Below, in pieces: positions 7,181-15,346 of a DNA stretch of 64,000 nt. How positions within the stretch are numbered: the first letter of the stretch is position 1; every line of letters starts with the position of its first letter. The notes below the pieces were generated by a model. The model made no database searches and was not told the origin of the DNA. It worked only from the letters and a program-made list of their open reading frames with translations. A program made the position numbers and the translations under genes. This DNA is from an uncultured Clostridia bacterium (GTDB taxonomy: Bacteria > Bacillota > Clostridia > Peptostreptococcales > Anaerovoracaceae): NCBI GenBank assembly GCA_938046095.1, contig CALIXS010000025.1:83308-147307 (forward strand), written 5' to 3'.

Positions 7181-7956
7181 GCAGGTTTTTCAAAGGGCTG
7201 TATCTGGCACTCATATTGCTGTTCCTCTATTTGCCGATAGGAACGCTGATATTTTTTTCGTTCAACAGCTCCAAGTCGATGTCCGTGTGGGCGGGCTTCA
7301 GTATGAGATGGTATCGTGAGATGCTGAACAATTCGCAGATAACCGGCGCGATATGGAATACCTTTTCTATAGCCGTATGCGCAGCGGTGATATCGACAAT
7401 AATAGGGACGAGCGCGTGTATCGGGATAATGGCGATGAAAAAAAGGACGCAGAGAGCATGGCTTGCGATGAATAACATACCTCTCCTGAACGCCGATATA
7501 GTTATAGGTATTTCTCTGATGATGACCTTTCTTGTCTTCAGGGTTTCGCTTTCATGGGGGACGGTGCTTCTGTCGCACGTGACGTTTTGCATACCGTACG
7601 TGTTGCTTTCGGTTTTGCCGAAGTTCAGGCAGCTTACCCCGAACGCATATGAGGCGGCACTCGACCTCGGGGCATCGCCGAAATACGCTTTTCTCAAGGT
7701 CGTAATGCCCGATATAATGCCGGGTGTCCTGTCGGGTTTCATGCTCGCATTTACGATGTCTGTAGATGATTTTGTTATAACGCATTTCACGAGAGGGGCA
7801 GGGATAAATACGATCTCGACGCTTATTTACAGTCAGGTAAAGGTAGGTATAAGGCCGACGCTGTTTGCACTTTCGACGGTAATCTTTGCCGCAGTGTTTG
7901 TTATCCTCGTTATCAGTAATGTTATTTCGGGAAGAAAGGAAGAAAAAACGGCATGA
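7177..7956 (+). CDS. potC: Spermidine/putrescine ABC transporter permease PotC
   Basis: A 259-residue permease, the second half of the membrane channel. It has about six helices and the EAA motif EAALDLGASPKYAFLKVVMP. The N-terminal FFSFNSSKSMSVWAGFSMRWY stretch is typical of PotC. ATGA overlaps link it to potB upstream and to the binding-protein gene downstream. Confidence 0.92.
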   Translation: MSRFFKGLYLALILLFLYLPIGTLIFFSFNSSKSMSVWAGFSMRWYREMLNNSQITGAIWNTFSIAVCAAVISTIIGTSACIGIMAMKKRTQRAWLAMNNIPLLNADIVIGISLMMTFLVFRVSLSWGTVLLSHVTFCIPYVLLSVLPKFRQLTPNAYEAALDLGASPKYAFLKVVMPDIMPGVLSGFMLAFTMSVDDFVITHFTRGAGINTISTLIYSQVKVGIRPTLFALSTVIFAAVFVILVISNVISGRKEEKTA

Positions 7957-9017
7957 AGAAAAAAATATCACTGATAATGTCGCTTATGCTTGTAATTTCA
8001 CTCTTTTCGCTTACGGGTTGCGGCTCGGCGAGCGGCGAAAAGAAGGGGGAGGTAAGGGTATATTGCCTGGGAGATTACTTTGATCCCGAGCTGATATCAC
8101 AGTTTGAGGACAAAACGGGCATTTCTGTCGTAGCGGATTATTTTGATACGAACGAGGAGATGTACCCTGTAATATCGAAAGGCTCCGTCGATTACGACGT
8201 CATATGTGTTTCGGACTATATGATTTCAAGACTCATCTCCGAGGGGCTCCTTCAGAAATACGACGCCGCGAACATACCGAATCTTGCCAACATCGACGAC
8301 AAGTATATGAAGATGTCAGAGAGCTTTGATCCGGACATGAAGTATACCGTGCCGCACACGTGGGGCACGCTCGGCATTCTTTACAATAAAGAGCACATAG
8401 CGCAGGATAGGATAAGAAGCTGGAATGATCTCTGGAGGGAGGAGTTCTCTCAGCAGATAGTGATGCCGGACAGCATGCGCGATACGTATGCGATCGCGCT
8501 CAAGGCACTCGGCTACTCGATAAATACGACAGACGAGAATGAGATCAAGGCTGCGACGGAATATCTTGAAAAACAAAAGTCTCTCGTATATAAATACGCC
8601 AACGATTCGGCGCGCGATATGGCAATCGGAGGATATGCCGATATTGCTGTCGTGTGGAACGGCGAGGTGCTCTACTCGCAGGAGGATAACGATTCTCTCG
8701 AATTCATCATACCTGAAGAGGGCTCGGAGAGCTTCCTCGATATGTGGGCAATAACAGCGGCGGCGAAGAACAAAGAAAACGGCGAGACATGGATAAATTT
8801 TATGCTAGGCAGGGATACGGCGCTGATGAATTTTGATTACCTCACCTATTCGATACCGAATAAAGCGGTGATTGATGAAATATCGTCCGATGCGAGGAAG
8901 ACGGGATATCTTTTCCCGGACGAGAGCATAACATCGAAGTGTGAGATGCTCCGAAACCTCGGCGCTGAAGGCGATGACCTGTACAGCAAATATTGGAAAG
9001 AATTCAAGGCGCAGTAG
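7953..9017 (+). CDS. potD: Spermidine/putrescine-binding lipoprotein PotD
   Basis: A 354-residue extracellular substrate-binding protein anchored as a lipoprotein: a basic N-terminus, a hydrophobic stretch and the lipobox LTGC (lipidated Cys23). Mature regions such as YFDTNEEMYPVISKG, VICVSDYMISRL and TWGTLGILYNKE match the PotD/PotF fold, and the aromatic and acidic residues there contact the polyamine amines in characterised relatives. Which polyamine is preferred cannot be read from the sequence. It overlaps potC by four bases. Confidence 0.92.
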   Translation: MKKKISLIMSLMLVISLFSLTGCGSASGEKKGEVRVYCLGDYFDPELISQFEDKTGISVVADYFDTNEEMYPVISKGSVDYDVICVSDYMISRLISEGLLQKYDAANIPNLANIDDKYMKMSESFDPDMKYTVPHTWGTLGILYNKEHIAQDRIRSWNDLWREEFSQQIVMPDSMRDTYAIALKALGYSINTTDENEIKAATEYLEKQKSLVYKYANDSARDMAIGGYADIAVVWNGEVLYSQEDNDSLEFIIPEEGSESFLDMWAITAAAKNKENGETWINFMLGRDTALMNFDYLTYSIPNKAVIDEISSDARKTGYLFPDESITSKCEMLRNLGAEGDDLYSKYWKEFKAQ

Positions 9018-9023
9018 GCTGAT

Positions 9024-9872
9024 ATGCTCGGTTACGTAACGGTGGACAGACAGGAACTGAAAATAAGGGAATTCGACGTATACCGCGGATTTTACTGCGG
9101 TATATGCAAATCGGCGGGCTCACGCTACGGACAGCTTTCGCGTTTTGTGCTGAGCTATGATGCGGTATTTCTCGCTCTTGTCCTGTCGGCCGTATCGGGC
9201 GATAATCCGGAGATTTGCCGCGAGCGATGCATAGTGCATCCGATACGCAAAAATCCCGTCCTCCGCGGCAGCGGGGCCGTTGACTATGCGGCCGATATGA
9301 TGATAGCCCTCGCATATCATAAGGTTATTGACGACAGGGCGGACGACAGGAGTCTCAAAGCGGCCGCCGCCGAGGCGGCGATCCGCGGAGCGTATAAAAA
9401 GGTATGCGCTGTTTATCCGGACGTGTGCGCTGAGATATGCGACGCCGAGGCTGAGCTTAAAGCGCTTGAGGCGGTAAAATCGGGAAGCATCGACATGACG
9501 GCGGCTGCGTCTGCGAAGATGGCAGCTGCGGTTTTTTCGGGGTATCCGTCAGATGAGAAAACCGGACGTATACTCCGCGAGCTGGGCGCATCGATAGGGC
9601 GGTGGATATACCTGATGGATGCGGCCGACGATTACGAAAGGGACAAGCTGAGAGGGGGGTATAATCCTTTGATCTATCGCAAAGAAGGCAGAGATGAGCT
9701 CGGCCCCGTTCTTTACGAATATCTTTCACAAACATTAAATTCTCTCAATTTGCTGGAACTCGGAGCAAATAAGGGTATAATAGAAAATATAGTCCTCCTC
9801 GGGATGAGAGCGAGGACGGAGGATTTGCTTTTGAGGGGGAAAACGGAGACGGAACATGAAGGATCCATATGA
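9024..9872 (+). CDS. DUF5685-like cysteine-containing helical protein
   Basis: A 282-residue cytosolic protein that I recognise as DUF5685-like, with no established function. It has a CGIC pair (Cys25, Cys28), a second set C-x3-C-x2-H (Cys65, Cys69, His72), a helix with [14 protein letters not shown] followed by DDRADD, and near residues 195 to 218 the segment [24 protein letters not shown]. The Cys/His set could hold a metal or Fe-S cluster, and the aspartate-rich helices recall isoprenoid synthase-fold enzymes; both ideas are inference. It starts six bases after potD and overlaps the J-domain gene by 17 bases, so it belongs to the same transcript as pot and is coupled to the chaperone. Confidence 0.7.
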   Translation: MLGYVTVDRQELKIREFDVYRGFYCGICKSAGSRYGQLSRFVLSYDAVFLALVLSAVSGDNPEICRERCIVHPIRKNPVLRGSGAVDYAADMMIALAYHKVIDDRADDRSLKAAAAEAAIRGAYKKVCAVYPDVCAEICDAEAELKALEAVKSGSIDMTAAASAKMAAAVFSGYPSDEKTGRILRELGASIGRWIYLMDAADDYERDKLRGGYNPLIYRKEGRDELGPVLYEYLSQTLNSLNLLELGANKGIIENIVLLGMRARTEDLLLRGKTETEHEGSI

Positions 9873-10458
9873 AGTGCTGGGCATAAATCACGGCGCATCA
9901 CAGTCTGAGATAAAAGCCGCTTATAGAGAGCTTGTCAAAAAGTATCATCCCGACAGGTACCAGGGAAACCCTCTGGCAGACCTTGCCGAGGAAAAGCTTA
10001 GAGAGGTAAATGACGCGTACGAACAGCTTACGAGCGGCAAAGCATCATCATACGGCACGGGAGAAGCTTATTCAGCTGCGGATAACGGATACGGAGCATA
10101 CGGATCGTACAGCGCCTCAGGCAGCTATATCGACGTAAGAGCGGCGATAAACAGCGGGCAGATGGCGAGAGCCGAACAGCTTCTCGACAACTGTAAGACG
10201 CACGATGCGGAGTGGTATTTCCTGAGCGGTATCGTATCATACCGAAAGGGATATCTTGACGACGGCCTCGCAAAGGTGAGGACGGCGATGAGCATGGAGC
10301 CGGACAATATCGAGTACAGCAGGATATATCACCAGATGACCGGCGGAGGAATGGCGTACAGAGGGGCGGGGGACATGCAGGGTTATGGCGGTTCTGCCGC
10401 CTGCGCGCAGTGTATAGAGTGCTATTGCTGCTCGAGCCTCATATCGCCGTGCTGGTAG
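9856..10458 (+). CDS. J-domain protein with TPR-like middle and cysteine-rich tail
   Basis: A 200-residue DnaJ-type co-chaperone, not a full DnaJ. The J domain covers residues 1 to about 60, with YEVLGI and the HPD tripeptide at 31 to 33 that stimulates DnaK ATPase. A Gly/Ser/Tyr-rich linker follows (about 65 to 95), then a helical TPR-like region (about 96 to 155) and a short tail with [10 protein letters not shown] and a final cysteine. The zinc-finger and substrate-binding domains of classical DnaJ are missing. Its overlap with the DUF5685-like gene suggests it serves that protein, perhaps in metal-centre assembly, which is inference. Confidence 0.8.
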   Translation: MKDPYEVLGINHGASQSEIKAAYRELVKKYHPDRYQGNPLADLAEEKLREVNDAYEQLTSGKASSYGTGEAYSAADNGYGAYGSYSASGSYIDVRAAINSGQMARAEQLLDNCKTHDAEWYFLSGIVSYRKGYLDDGLAKVRTAMSMEPDNIEYSRIYHQMTGGGMAYRGAGDMQGYGGSAACAQCIECYCCSSLISPCW

Positions 10459-10489
10459 GCTGAAAGGCAGCGAATACGGAAAAAAATCA

Positions 10490-10526
10490 ATATGCCCCGT
10501 GTCTGACGCGGGGCATATGTGTTTTT
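10490..10526 (+). terminator. Terminator of the pot-DUF5685-J operon
   Basis: ATATGCCCCG and CGGGGCATAT pair across a short loop, followed by GTGTTTTT. It lies 31 bases past the J-protein stop and may also serve the convergent D-cysteine desulfhydrase gene. Confidence 0.85.
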
Positions 10527-10540
10527 GCGGTGTGCGCACT

Positions 10541-11572
10541 CTATTTTACAATATGGATGTAAGGCATGAGTTCCTTTTCAAATTCAACACGGTGGTGTTT
10601 CGTGTAGATGCCCGGTATGCCGCCCGTATGAATCATAAGGACCTTTTCACCCTTTTCTATAAGTCCCGACCTTGCCATATCGAGCACGCCCGCAAACGTT
10701 TTGCCCGTGTAGCAGGGATCGAGGATGATGCCTTCCTTTCGGCCGGCATAGTAAATAGCTTCGCGAACCTCTTTGACGGGGTTGTTGTAGGCTCCGCGAT
10801 CGTAATCGCAGTTTATGTCGAAGTCATCTTCTTTTGCTTCATATGTCAAACCGAAGAAATCCTTTACGCCGTTGTAATACTCGAGAGCCTCTTTTGCAGC
10901 GCCGTTCGGGAACGGCTCGATGGCGATGCCGGTTAGCCTGAACGGAAGCTTTTCGTTAAGCTGGGCGGCGGCAAGGCCTATATACGTCCCCATACTGCCT
11001 ACTGTAACGAATATGTGAGGATCGGCAATTTCGAGCTCCTGCGTCTGCTTCGCCATTTCAACGGCGCATTCGTAATAGCCCAATGCGCCGAGGTCGTTGG
11101 AACCGCCGACCGGTATTTTATAGACCGTTTCGCCCTTCGCCTCATATTGCTTTGCTATCTCTTCCATCGCTATATCCCTCGGATCGGTGCCCTCAGGCGC
11201 TTTGACGTTTTGAACCATATATACATCACAGCCCATTATACCGTCGAGTATGAGGTTTGCGGATATTTCGCCCGGGTACAAGTCTGTCGTTACTATGGCG
11301 CATTTTAATCCGTAGCGCGCGGCGACGGCGGCAGTGAGCCTGCCGTGGTTCGTCTGAGCGCCGCCCTCGGTTATGAGCATGGTTGCGCCTTTATCCTTTG
11401 CATCCTTAAGGAAGTATTCGAGTTTTCTGAGCTTGTTTCCGCCCGTGCCGAGCAGGGTGAGGTCGTCTCGCTTCAGGTAAAAATCGACGCCGAGATCTTC
11501 GGATATATTCTTAAGATAATCTATCGGCGTGGGCAGGTTGAGAAAGCTTGTTTTTTCGTGTCCTAGCAACAT
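10541..11572 (-). CDS. dcyD: D-cysteine desulfhydrase family PLP enzyme
   Basis: A 343-residue fold-type II pyridoxal-phosphate enzyme of the ACC deaminase/D-cysteine desulfhydrase family, converting D-cysteine (or related D-amino acids) to pyruvate, H2S and ammonia. The PLP lysine is Lys47 in GTGGNKLRKLEYFL; EGGAQTNHGR and the IHTGGIPG phosphate-binding segment near the C-terminus are also typical. GGAGCG precedes the ATG on the minus strand. It is a single gene with its own promoter and a tandem repeat operator candidate upstream. D-serine or other D-amino acid use is possible; the family is not fully specific. Confidence 0.82.
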   Translation of the reverse strand: MLLGHEKTSFLNLPTPIDYLKNISEDLGVDFYLKRDDLTLLGTGGNKLRKLEYFLKDAKDKGATMLITEGGAQTNHGRLTAAVAARYGLKCAIVTTDLYPGEISANLILDGIMGCDVYMVQNVKAPEGTDPRDIAMEEIAKQYEAKGETVYKIPVGGSNDLGALGYYECAVEMAKQTQELEIADPHIFVTVGSMGTYIGLAAAQLNEKLPFRLTGIAIEPFPNGAAKEALEYYNGVKDFFGLTYEAKEDDFDINCDYDRGAYNNPVKEVREAIYYAGRKEGIILDPCYTGKTFAGVLDMARSGLIEKGEKVLMIHTGGIPGIYTKHHRVEFEKELMPYIHIVK

Positions 11573-11596
11573 AGGGCGCTCCTTCCTTGATCTTGA

Positions 11597-11624
11597 ATGT
11601 CTGATACGTAATGTCCGATACGTA
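11597..11624 (-). repeat. Tandem 14-bp repeat in the dcyD leader (operator candidate)
   Basis: ATGTCTGATACGTA and ATGTCCGATACGTA stand directly head to tail, differing at one base. They occupy the region just downstream of the -10 box of the dcyD promoter, as expected for a cooperative repressor site. Confidence 0.55.
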
Positions 11625-11625
11625 T

Positions 11626-11654
11626 AATATAACGCACGGCAGAGGGAAAATCAA
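11626..11654 (-). promoter_or_regulatory. Promoter of dcyD
   Basis: On the minus strand TTGATT (11649-11654), a 17-base spacer and TATATT (11626-11631). Confidence 0.65.
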
Positions 11655-11842
11655 GGAGCCGAAAAGGCCATTCGAAGAGAGCGACCGGTACGCGTACCGA
11701 GAGGATTTCAGCGCCATCATCTCAATTGCGTGTGCGGTGTGGAACCGGTACATTTTATATGCTATACTCTCTATGGCACATAAACGGAATTTATAACAGC
11801 GGAACGCAGCGTTTTGTTCCGCAGGGAAAGGGAAGGTCATAT

Positions 11843-12997
11843 ATGGATCCCAGGCAGTACGCTTTAGAGAAGCATGCCGAATGGCACGGAAAGCTTTCCG
11901 TCGAGAGCAAAGCTCCGATCACCGACAGGGAGGAGCTCGCCGTTGCATATACGCCCGGCGTCGCCGAGCCGTGCCTGAAGATAACTCAGGACGAGAGTCT
12001 TGCATACAAATACACCGGAAAGGGCAATACAGTAGCCGTGATAACTGACGGGACAGCCGTGCTCGGGCTGGGCGATATAGGGCCTGCGGCCGGGATGCCT
12101 GTAATGGAGGGCAAGTGCGCATTGTTCAAGATATTCGCGGGCATAGATGCCGTTCCCATATGCATCAATACGAAGGATCCCGACGAGATCATAAGCACCG
12201 TCTACCATATATCAAAGAGCTTCGGAGGCATCAATCTCGAGGATATCAGCGCGCCGAGGTGCTTTGAGATAGAAAGGCGTCTTATAGAAATGTGCGATAT
12301 ACCGGTATTTCATGATGACCAGCACGGTACGGCGATAATAACGTGCGCGGGGCTTTTGAATGCCGTCAGGCTTACCGGGAAAAAAATGGGTGAGCTTAGG
12401 ATCGCGATAAGCGGCGCAGGTTCCGCAGGCATTTCGATAGCGAGAATGATAGGAAGGCTCGGGTTCGGCGAAGTTATATTGTGCGGCAGCAAAGGCACGA
12501 TATACGACAAAGCGCCGTACAACAACCCGGAGCAGCAGAAAATGGCGCTTGTGACGAACAGGGGCAAGCTTAAAGGAACGCTTGCGGATGCGATGAAGGG
12601 CGCAGATATATTCATCGGTGTGTCGAAGCCCGGTATCGTGTCTCAAGATATGATCCGCAGCATGGCTAAAGATCCTATCGTATTCACGATGGCAAATCCT
12701 GTACCGGAGATCATGCCGGAGCTTGCCAGGGAGGCGGGAGCAGCCGTGGTAGGTACCGGAAGGTCGGATTTTCCTAATCAGGTAAACAATATGCTTGCTT
12801 TCCCGGGTATATTCAGAGGGGCGCTCGACGCAAGAGCATCAAGGATAACGGAAGAAATGAAAGAGGCTGCATCGAGAGCGATCGCATCTGTAATTCCCGA
12901 TGATGAGCTGAATGCGGAGTACGTTTTGCCCGACGCTTTTGATAAGAGCGTAGTCGGGCGAGTGGCCGAGTCCGTAATGAAAAAAGCGGCAATCTGA
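11843..12997 (+). CDS. NAD(P)-dependent malic enzyme
   Basis: A 384-residue cytosolic malic enzyme of the short bacterial type, decarboxylating malate to pyruvate with reduction of NAD(P). It shows [10 protein letters not shown] at the N-terminus, the metal and substrate region [17 protein letters not shown], the Rossmann motif [11 protein letters not shown] and [14 protein letters not shown]. The frame is open further upstream, but the ATG at 11843 gives the family N-terminus ([17 protein letters not shown]) and has GGAAGG nine bases ahead. It lacks the C-terminal phosphotransacetylase domain of the longer MaeB type. Monocistronic with a terminator after it. Confidence 0.92.
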   Translation: MDPRQYALEKHAEWHGKLSVESKAPITDREELAVAYTPGVAEPCLKITQDESLAYKYTGKGNTVAVITDGTAVLGLGDIGPAAGMPVMEGKCALFKIFAGIDAVPICINTKDPDEIISTVYHISKSFGGINLEDISAPRCFEIERRLIEMCDIPVFHDDQHGTAIITCAGLLNAVRLTGKKMGELRIAISGAGSAGISIARMIGRLGFGEVILCGSKGTIYDKAPYNNPEQQKMALVTNRGKLKGTLADAMKGADIFIGVSKPGIVSQDMIRSMAKDPIVFTMANPVPEIMPELAREAGAAVVGTGRSDFPNQVNNMLAFPGIFRGALDARASRITEEMKEAASRAIASVIPDDELNAEYVLPDAFDKSVVGRVAESVMKKAAI

Positions 12998-13030
12998 CCG
13001 TCGAACACGTAAAAAAATCTTGAAAGTATA

Positions 13031-13068
13031 AAAAGCCTGCACTACGAAAATACGAGATGCAGGCTTTT
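13031..13068. terminator. Bidirectional terminator between malic enzyme and transglutaminase-like genes
   Basis: AAAGCCTGCA and TGCAGGCTTT form a stem around a 16-base loop, flanked by A and T residues, between two convergent genes. Confidence 0.85.
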
Positions 13069-13115
13069 CAGACGTTTCAGCTGCAGAGTGCTCCGGCTTT
13101 CTGCTGTAGAAACGC

Positions 13116-14504
13116 TTATTCTATTATCCTTGACAGTATGCGTCTGCCGAATACGGCCTCGCCGTTTTTTAGCATGTCGAGCGACGTTTCCGCCTCACCG
13201 ATCTGGTTGTCGTACGGGTCGTTTCTGTAAAACTTCTTCGCAGGTATGAACGGTTCCTGTATGTCGCAGTTGAATACCATGCGGTATGGGTCGATATTTC
13301 CGAAATAGAAGTCGTTGTCGGCTTTGCTGCCGCGCCGTACGGCAGCGCCGCCGAAGGACGGATCGACAGGTCTGAAGCCGACTCCTTTGAAGTAGCAAAG
13401 TGCCCAGTCGTGACTGCCCCCGCTCTTGCCGTCGGTGCATATTCCCGATTCCCATCTCGCAGGGATACCGTTATATCTGCAAAGCGTGATGAAGAGGGAT
13501 GCCTGAAGGCCGCAGTCGCCTCTGCCCCTTAATCCGAAATATTCCGGAAGCTGGTCGATGGAGGCATAGTCTCTTACATAAGCGTATGTACATTTGTGCG
13601 TGATGAAGTCGTATATCTTTCTTGCAATCTTTGTCTTGTCTGCCTCTTTACCCACTATCATGTCCGAAAGCGCTTCGATAAACGGCGTGAACACGTAGTG
13701 AGGAGCCTTTTCCTCGAGATCGGAGGCTCTGACCTGCTGCAGAAGCTCCGCCTCCCGCTCTGCGGTAACGGTTTTGCCCGCTTCGAGGATATCCTTGTAT
13801 GACATATACGTTTCTGTGAACACGGTCTTTACCCTCACGGAAAAATCTCTCGTTTTGCTGCCGTCCGCCTCAAAGTACGCGGTACGCTGGGGAACCGTCC
13901 CGGGCGCTATCCTGCATTTCTGTGAGGAAGAAACAAATTCGATCGATTTGACACCGGAACCCTGCGGGTTGGGATAAGGCAAATGAATACGCAGCATGTT
14001 GCCGTCGGCATATGCTTTTTTGACTTTGCACGTATATTCTATGTCGGTGACGACGGTAGCACTGCCGTTTTTCTTCATGAGTTTACGCGAATCGGCAACA
14101 GTTTGATCATCATCCTTCGGATACGTGCTGCCCGGCCATTCGCGAAGCAGTTTGCTCGTTATGAACAAAGAGGAAACGCTCAGTGAGGCGTATTTTTTTC
14201 TTCCATTTATAAAGACATAATCGGTATCAAGCGCGAGCTTTTCAAAATCCTTTTCTCCGAAGCCCGGGGCGTACTTTGCTATGGCTGCTATGAGCTGCTT
14301 TTCGCTTAGCCTGTATTCGCATTTGATGATTTCGGCGTTATGGATTTCGACGAGAATGCGCTCCTTGACTATGTCGGGGAGATTGTCTCTCATCAGGTGG
14401 TTTTTTGCTTTCTCCGCAAATTCGTCAAAATAGCCTGCACCCTTGAGCTTCTCGAGCTCGGGCGGAAGGCTCACGGCAAGTGATCTGACAAAGCTTTCGT
14501 TCAT
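13116..14504 (-). CDS. Transglutaminase-like domain protein, cytosolic
   Basis: A 462-residue protein with a transglutaminase-like papain-fold domain in its last third. The catalytic triad is visible as Cys331 (GRGDCGLQASLF), His365 (GGSHDWALCY) and Asp381 (PVDPSFGG). Such domains usually act as peptidases or amidases rather than cross-linkers. The N-terminal 300 residues are charged and mostly helical to about 100, then beta-rich, with no signal peptide or membrane segment, so it should act in the cytoplasm. AGGAGG precedes the start. It stands alone, divergent from pyrR, and the substrate is unknown. Confidence 0.78.
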   Translation of the reverse strand: MNESFVRSLAVSLPPELEKLKGAGYFDEFAEKAKNHLMRDNLPDIVKERILVEIHNAEIIKCEYRLSEKQLIAAIAKYAPGFGEKDFEKLALDTDYVFINGRKKYASLSVSSLFITSKLLREWPGSTYPKDDDQTVADSRKLMKKNGSATVVTDIEYTCKVKKAYADGNMLRIHLPYPNPQGSGVKSIEFVSSSQKCRIAPGTVPQRTAYFEADGSKTRDFSVRVKTVFTETYMSYKDILEAGKTVTAEREAELLQQVRASDLEEKAPHYVFTPFIEALSDMIVGKEADKTKIARKIYDFITHKCTYAYVRDYASIDQLPEYFGLRGRGDCGLQASLFITLCRYNGIPARWESGICTDGKSGGSHDWALCYFKGVGFRPVDPSFGGAAVRRGSKADNDFYFGNIDPYRMVFNCDIQEPFIPAKKFYRNDPYDNQIGEAETSLDMLKNGEAVFGRRILSRIIE

Positions 14505-14557
14505 TATAGGTCCTCCTTCGGGTCAGTTTCGTGATACTTTAGATTATATACAGTTGC

Positions 14558-14586
14558 TTGACACAAGTCCAATATTATTATATTAT
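14558..14586 (+). promoter_or_regulatory. Promoter of pyrR-uraA
   Basis: A perfect TTGACA (14558-14563), 17-base spacer, TATTAT (14581-14586). Transcription would begin about 20 bases before the PyrR attenuator. Confidence 0.8.
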
Positions 14587-14611
14587 CTGATGCAGATAAA
14601 GAACATCTTTA

Positions 14612-14709
14612 AGTCGGTACAGAGATGCCGGCAAGATAGTGTATCAGCAGGATAATTCCAGGTGATAATTCCAAAACGCAATCTTGTCCGGCATGTCCGG
14701 ACATTTTTT
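14612..14709 (+). promoter_or_regulatory. PyrR-responsive transcription attenuator
   Basis: The leader carries ACAGAGATGCCGGCAAGAT (14620-14637, allowing for the boundary), close to the conserved PyrR-binding loop sequence. ATGCCGG and AAGAT within it can pair with CCGGCAT and ATCTT at 14681-14694, forming an antiterminator that consumes the 5' arm of the terminator. The terminator is TGTCCGG/CCGGACA (14685-14703) with six T residues. When UMP-bound PyrR holds the upstream hairpin (GTCGG/CCGGC), the terminator forms and pyrimidine genes are off. Confidence 0.85.
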
Positions 14710-14741
14710 ATGTCGCCGAGGTGGGGGAGGTCAACATCCGG

Positions 14742-15302
14742 ATGAAATTCAAATCACAGCTTATGACAACAGATGAGGTTATCAGGGCACTCAGGAGGAT
14801 CGCGCATCAGATCACGGAGAGGAACAACGGCGTCACTAATGTAATTGTCATGGGTATAGCAAACGGAGGGATACCTCTCAGCCGCCAGCTTGCCGATTAT
14901 CTTAAGGTGATAGAGGGGCGGGAGGTACCTGTGGGCGTACTCGATATCAGCTGCCACAGGGACGATATCGAAGACCGTCACGATCCTGAGAGACTTGCTG
15001 CGTGCGGTGAGGACAGTCTGACAGATCTGCCGTGCGACATAAACGGCAAAAATGTGGTACTTGTAGACGATGTCCTCTATACGGGCAGGACAGCGAGAGC
15101 TGCTTTTGATGCACTTTCCGATCATGGACGCGCCGGGACGATACAGTTAGCCGTTTTGATCGACAGAGGGCACAGGGAGCTTCCGATCAGAGCCGATTAC
15201 GTCGGAAAGAACATTCCGACGTCACATAATGAGACGATATCTGTTGACTTTGACGAGACGGGTATGCTTCCCGTAGTCAACATCTACGACATAAGCGTTT
15301 GA
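14742..15302 (+). CDS. pyrR: Bifunctional pyr operon regulator / uracil phosphoribosyltransferase
   Basis: A 186-residue protein that binds pyr leader RNA when UMP-loaded and also makes UMP from uracil and PRPP. The PRPP-binding signature VVLVDDVLYTGRTARAA is intact, and DISCHRDDIEDR corresponds to the flexible loop of PyrR proteins. I use the ATG at 14742, with GGGGGAGG 10 to 17 bases upstream, rather than the GTG that is part of that ribosome site. The attenuator directly upstream implies autoregulation, and uraA follows 44 bases downstream. Confidence 0.93.
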   Translation: MKFKSQLMTTDEVIRALRRIAHQITERNNGVTNVIVMGIANGGIPLSRQLADYLKVIEGREVPVGVLDISCHRDDIEDRHDPERLAACGEDSLTDLPCDINGKNVVLVDDVLYTGRTARAAFDALSDHGRAGTIQLAVLIDRGHRELPIRADYVGKNIPTSHNETISVDFDETGMLPVVNIYDISV

Positions 15303-15346
15303 TGTTCGATTCGTTTTTTTGTTCTGCTGATGTAAAGGAGAAAATA

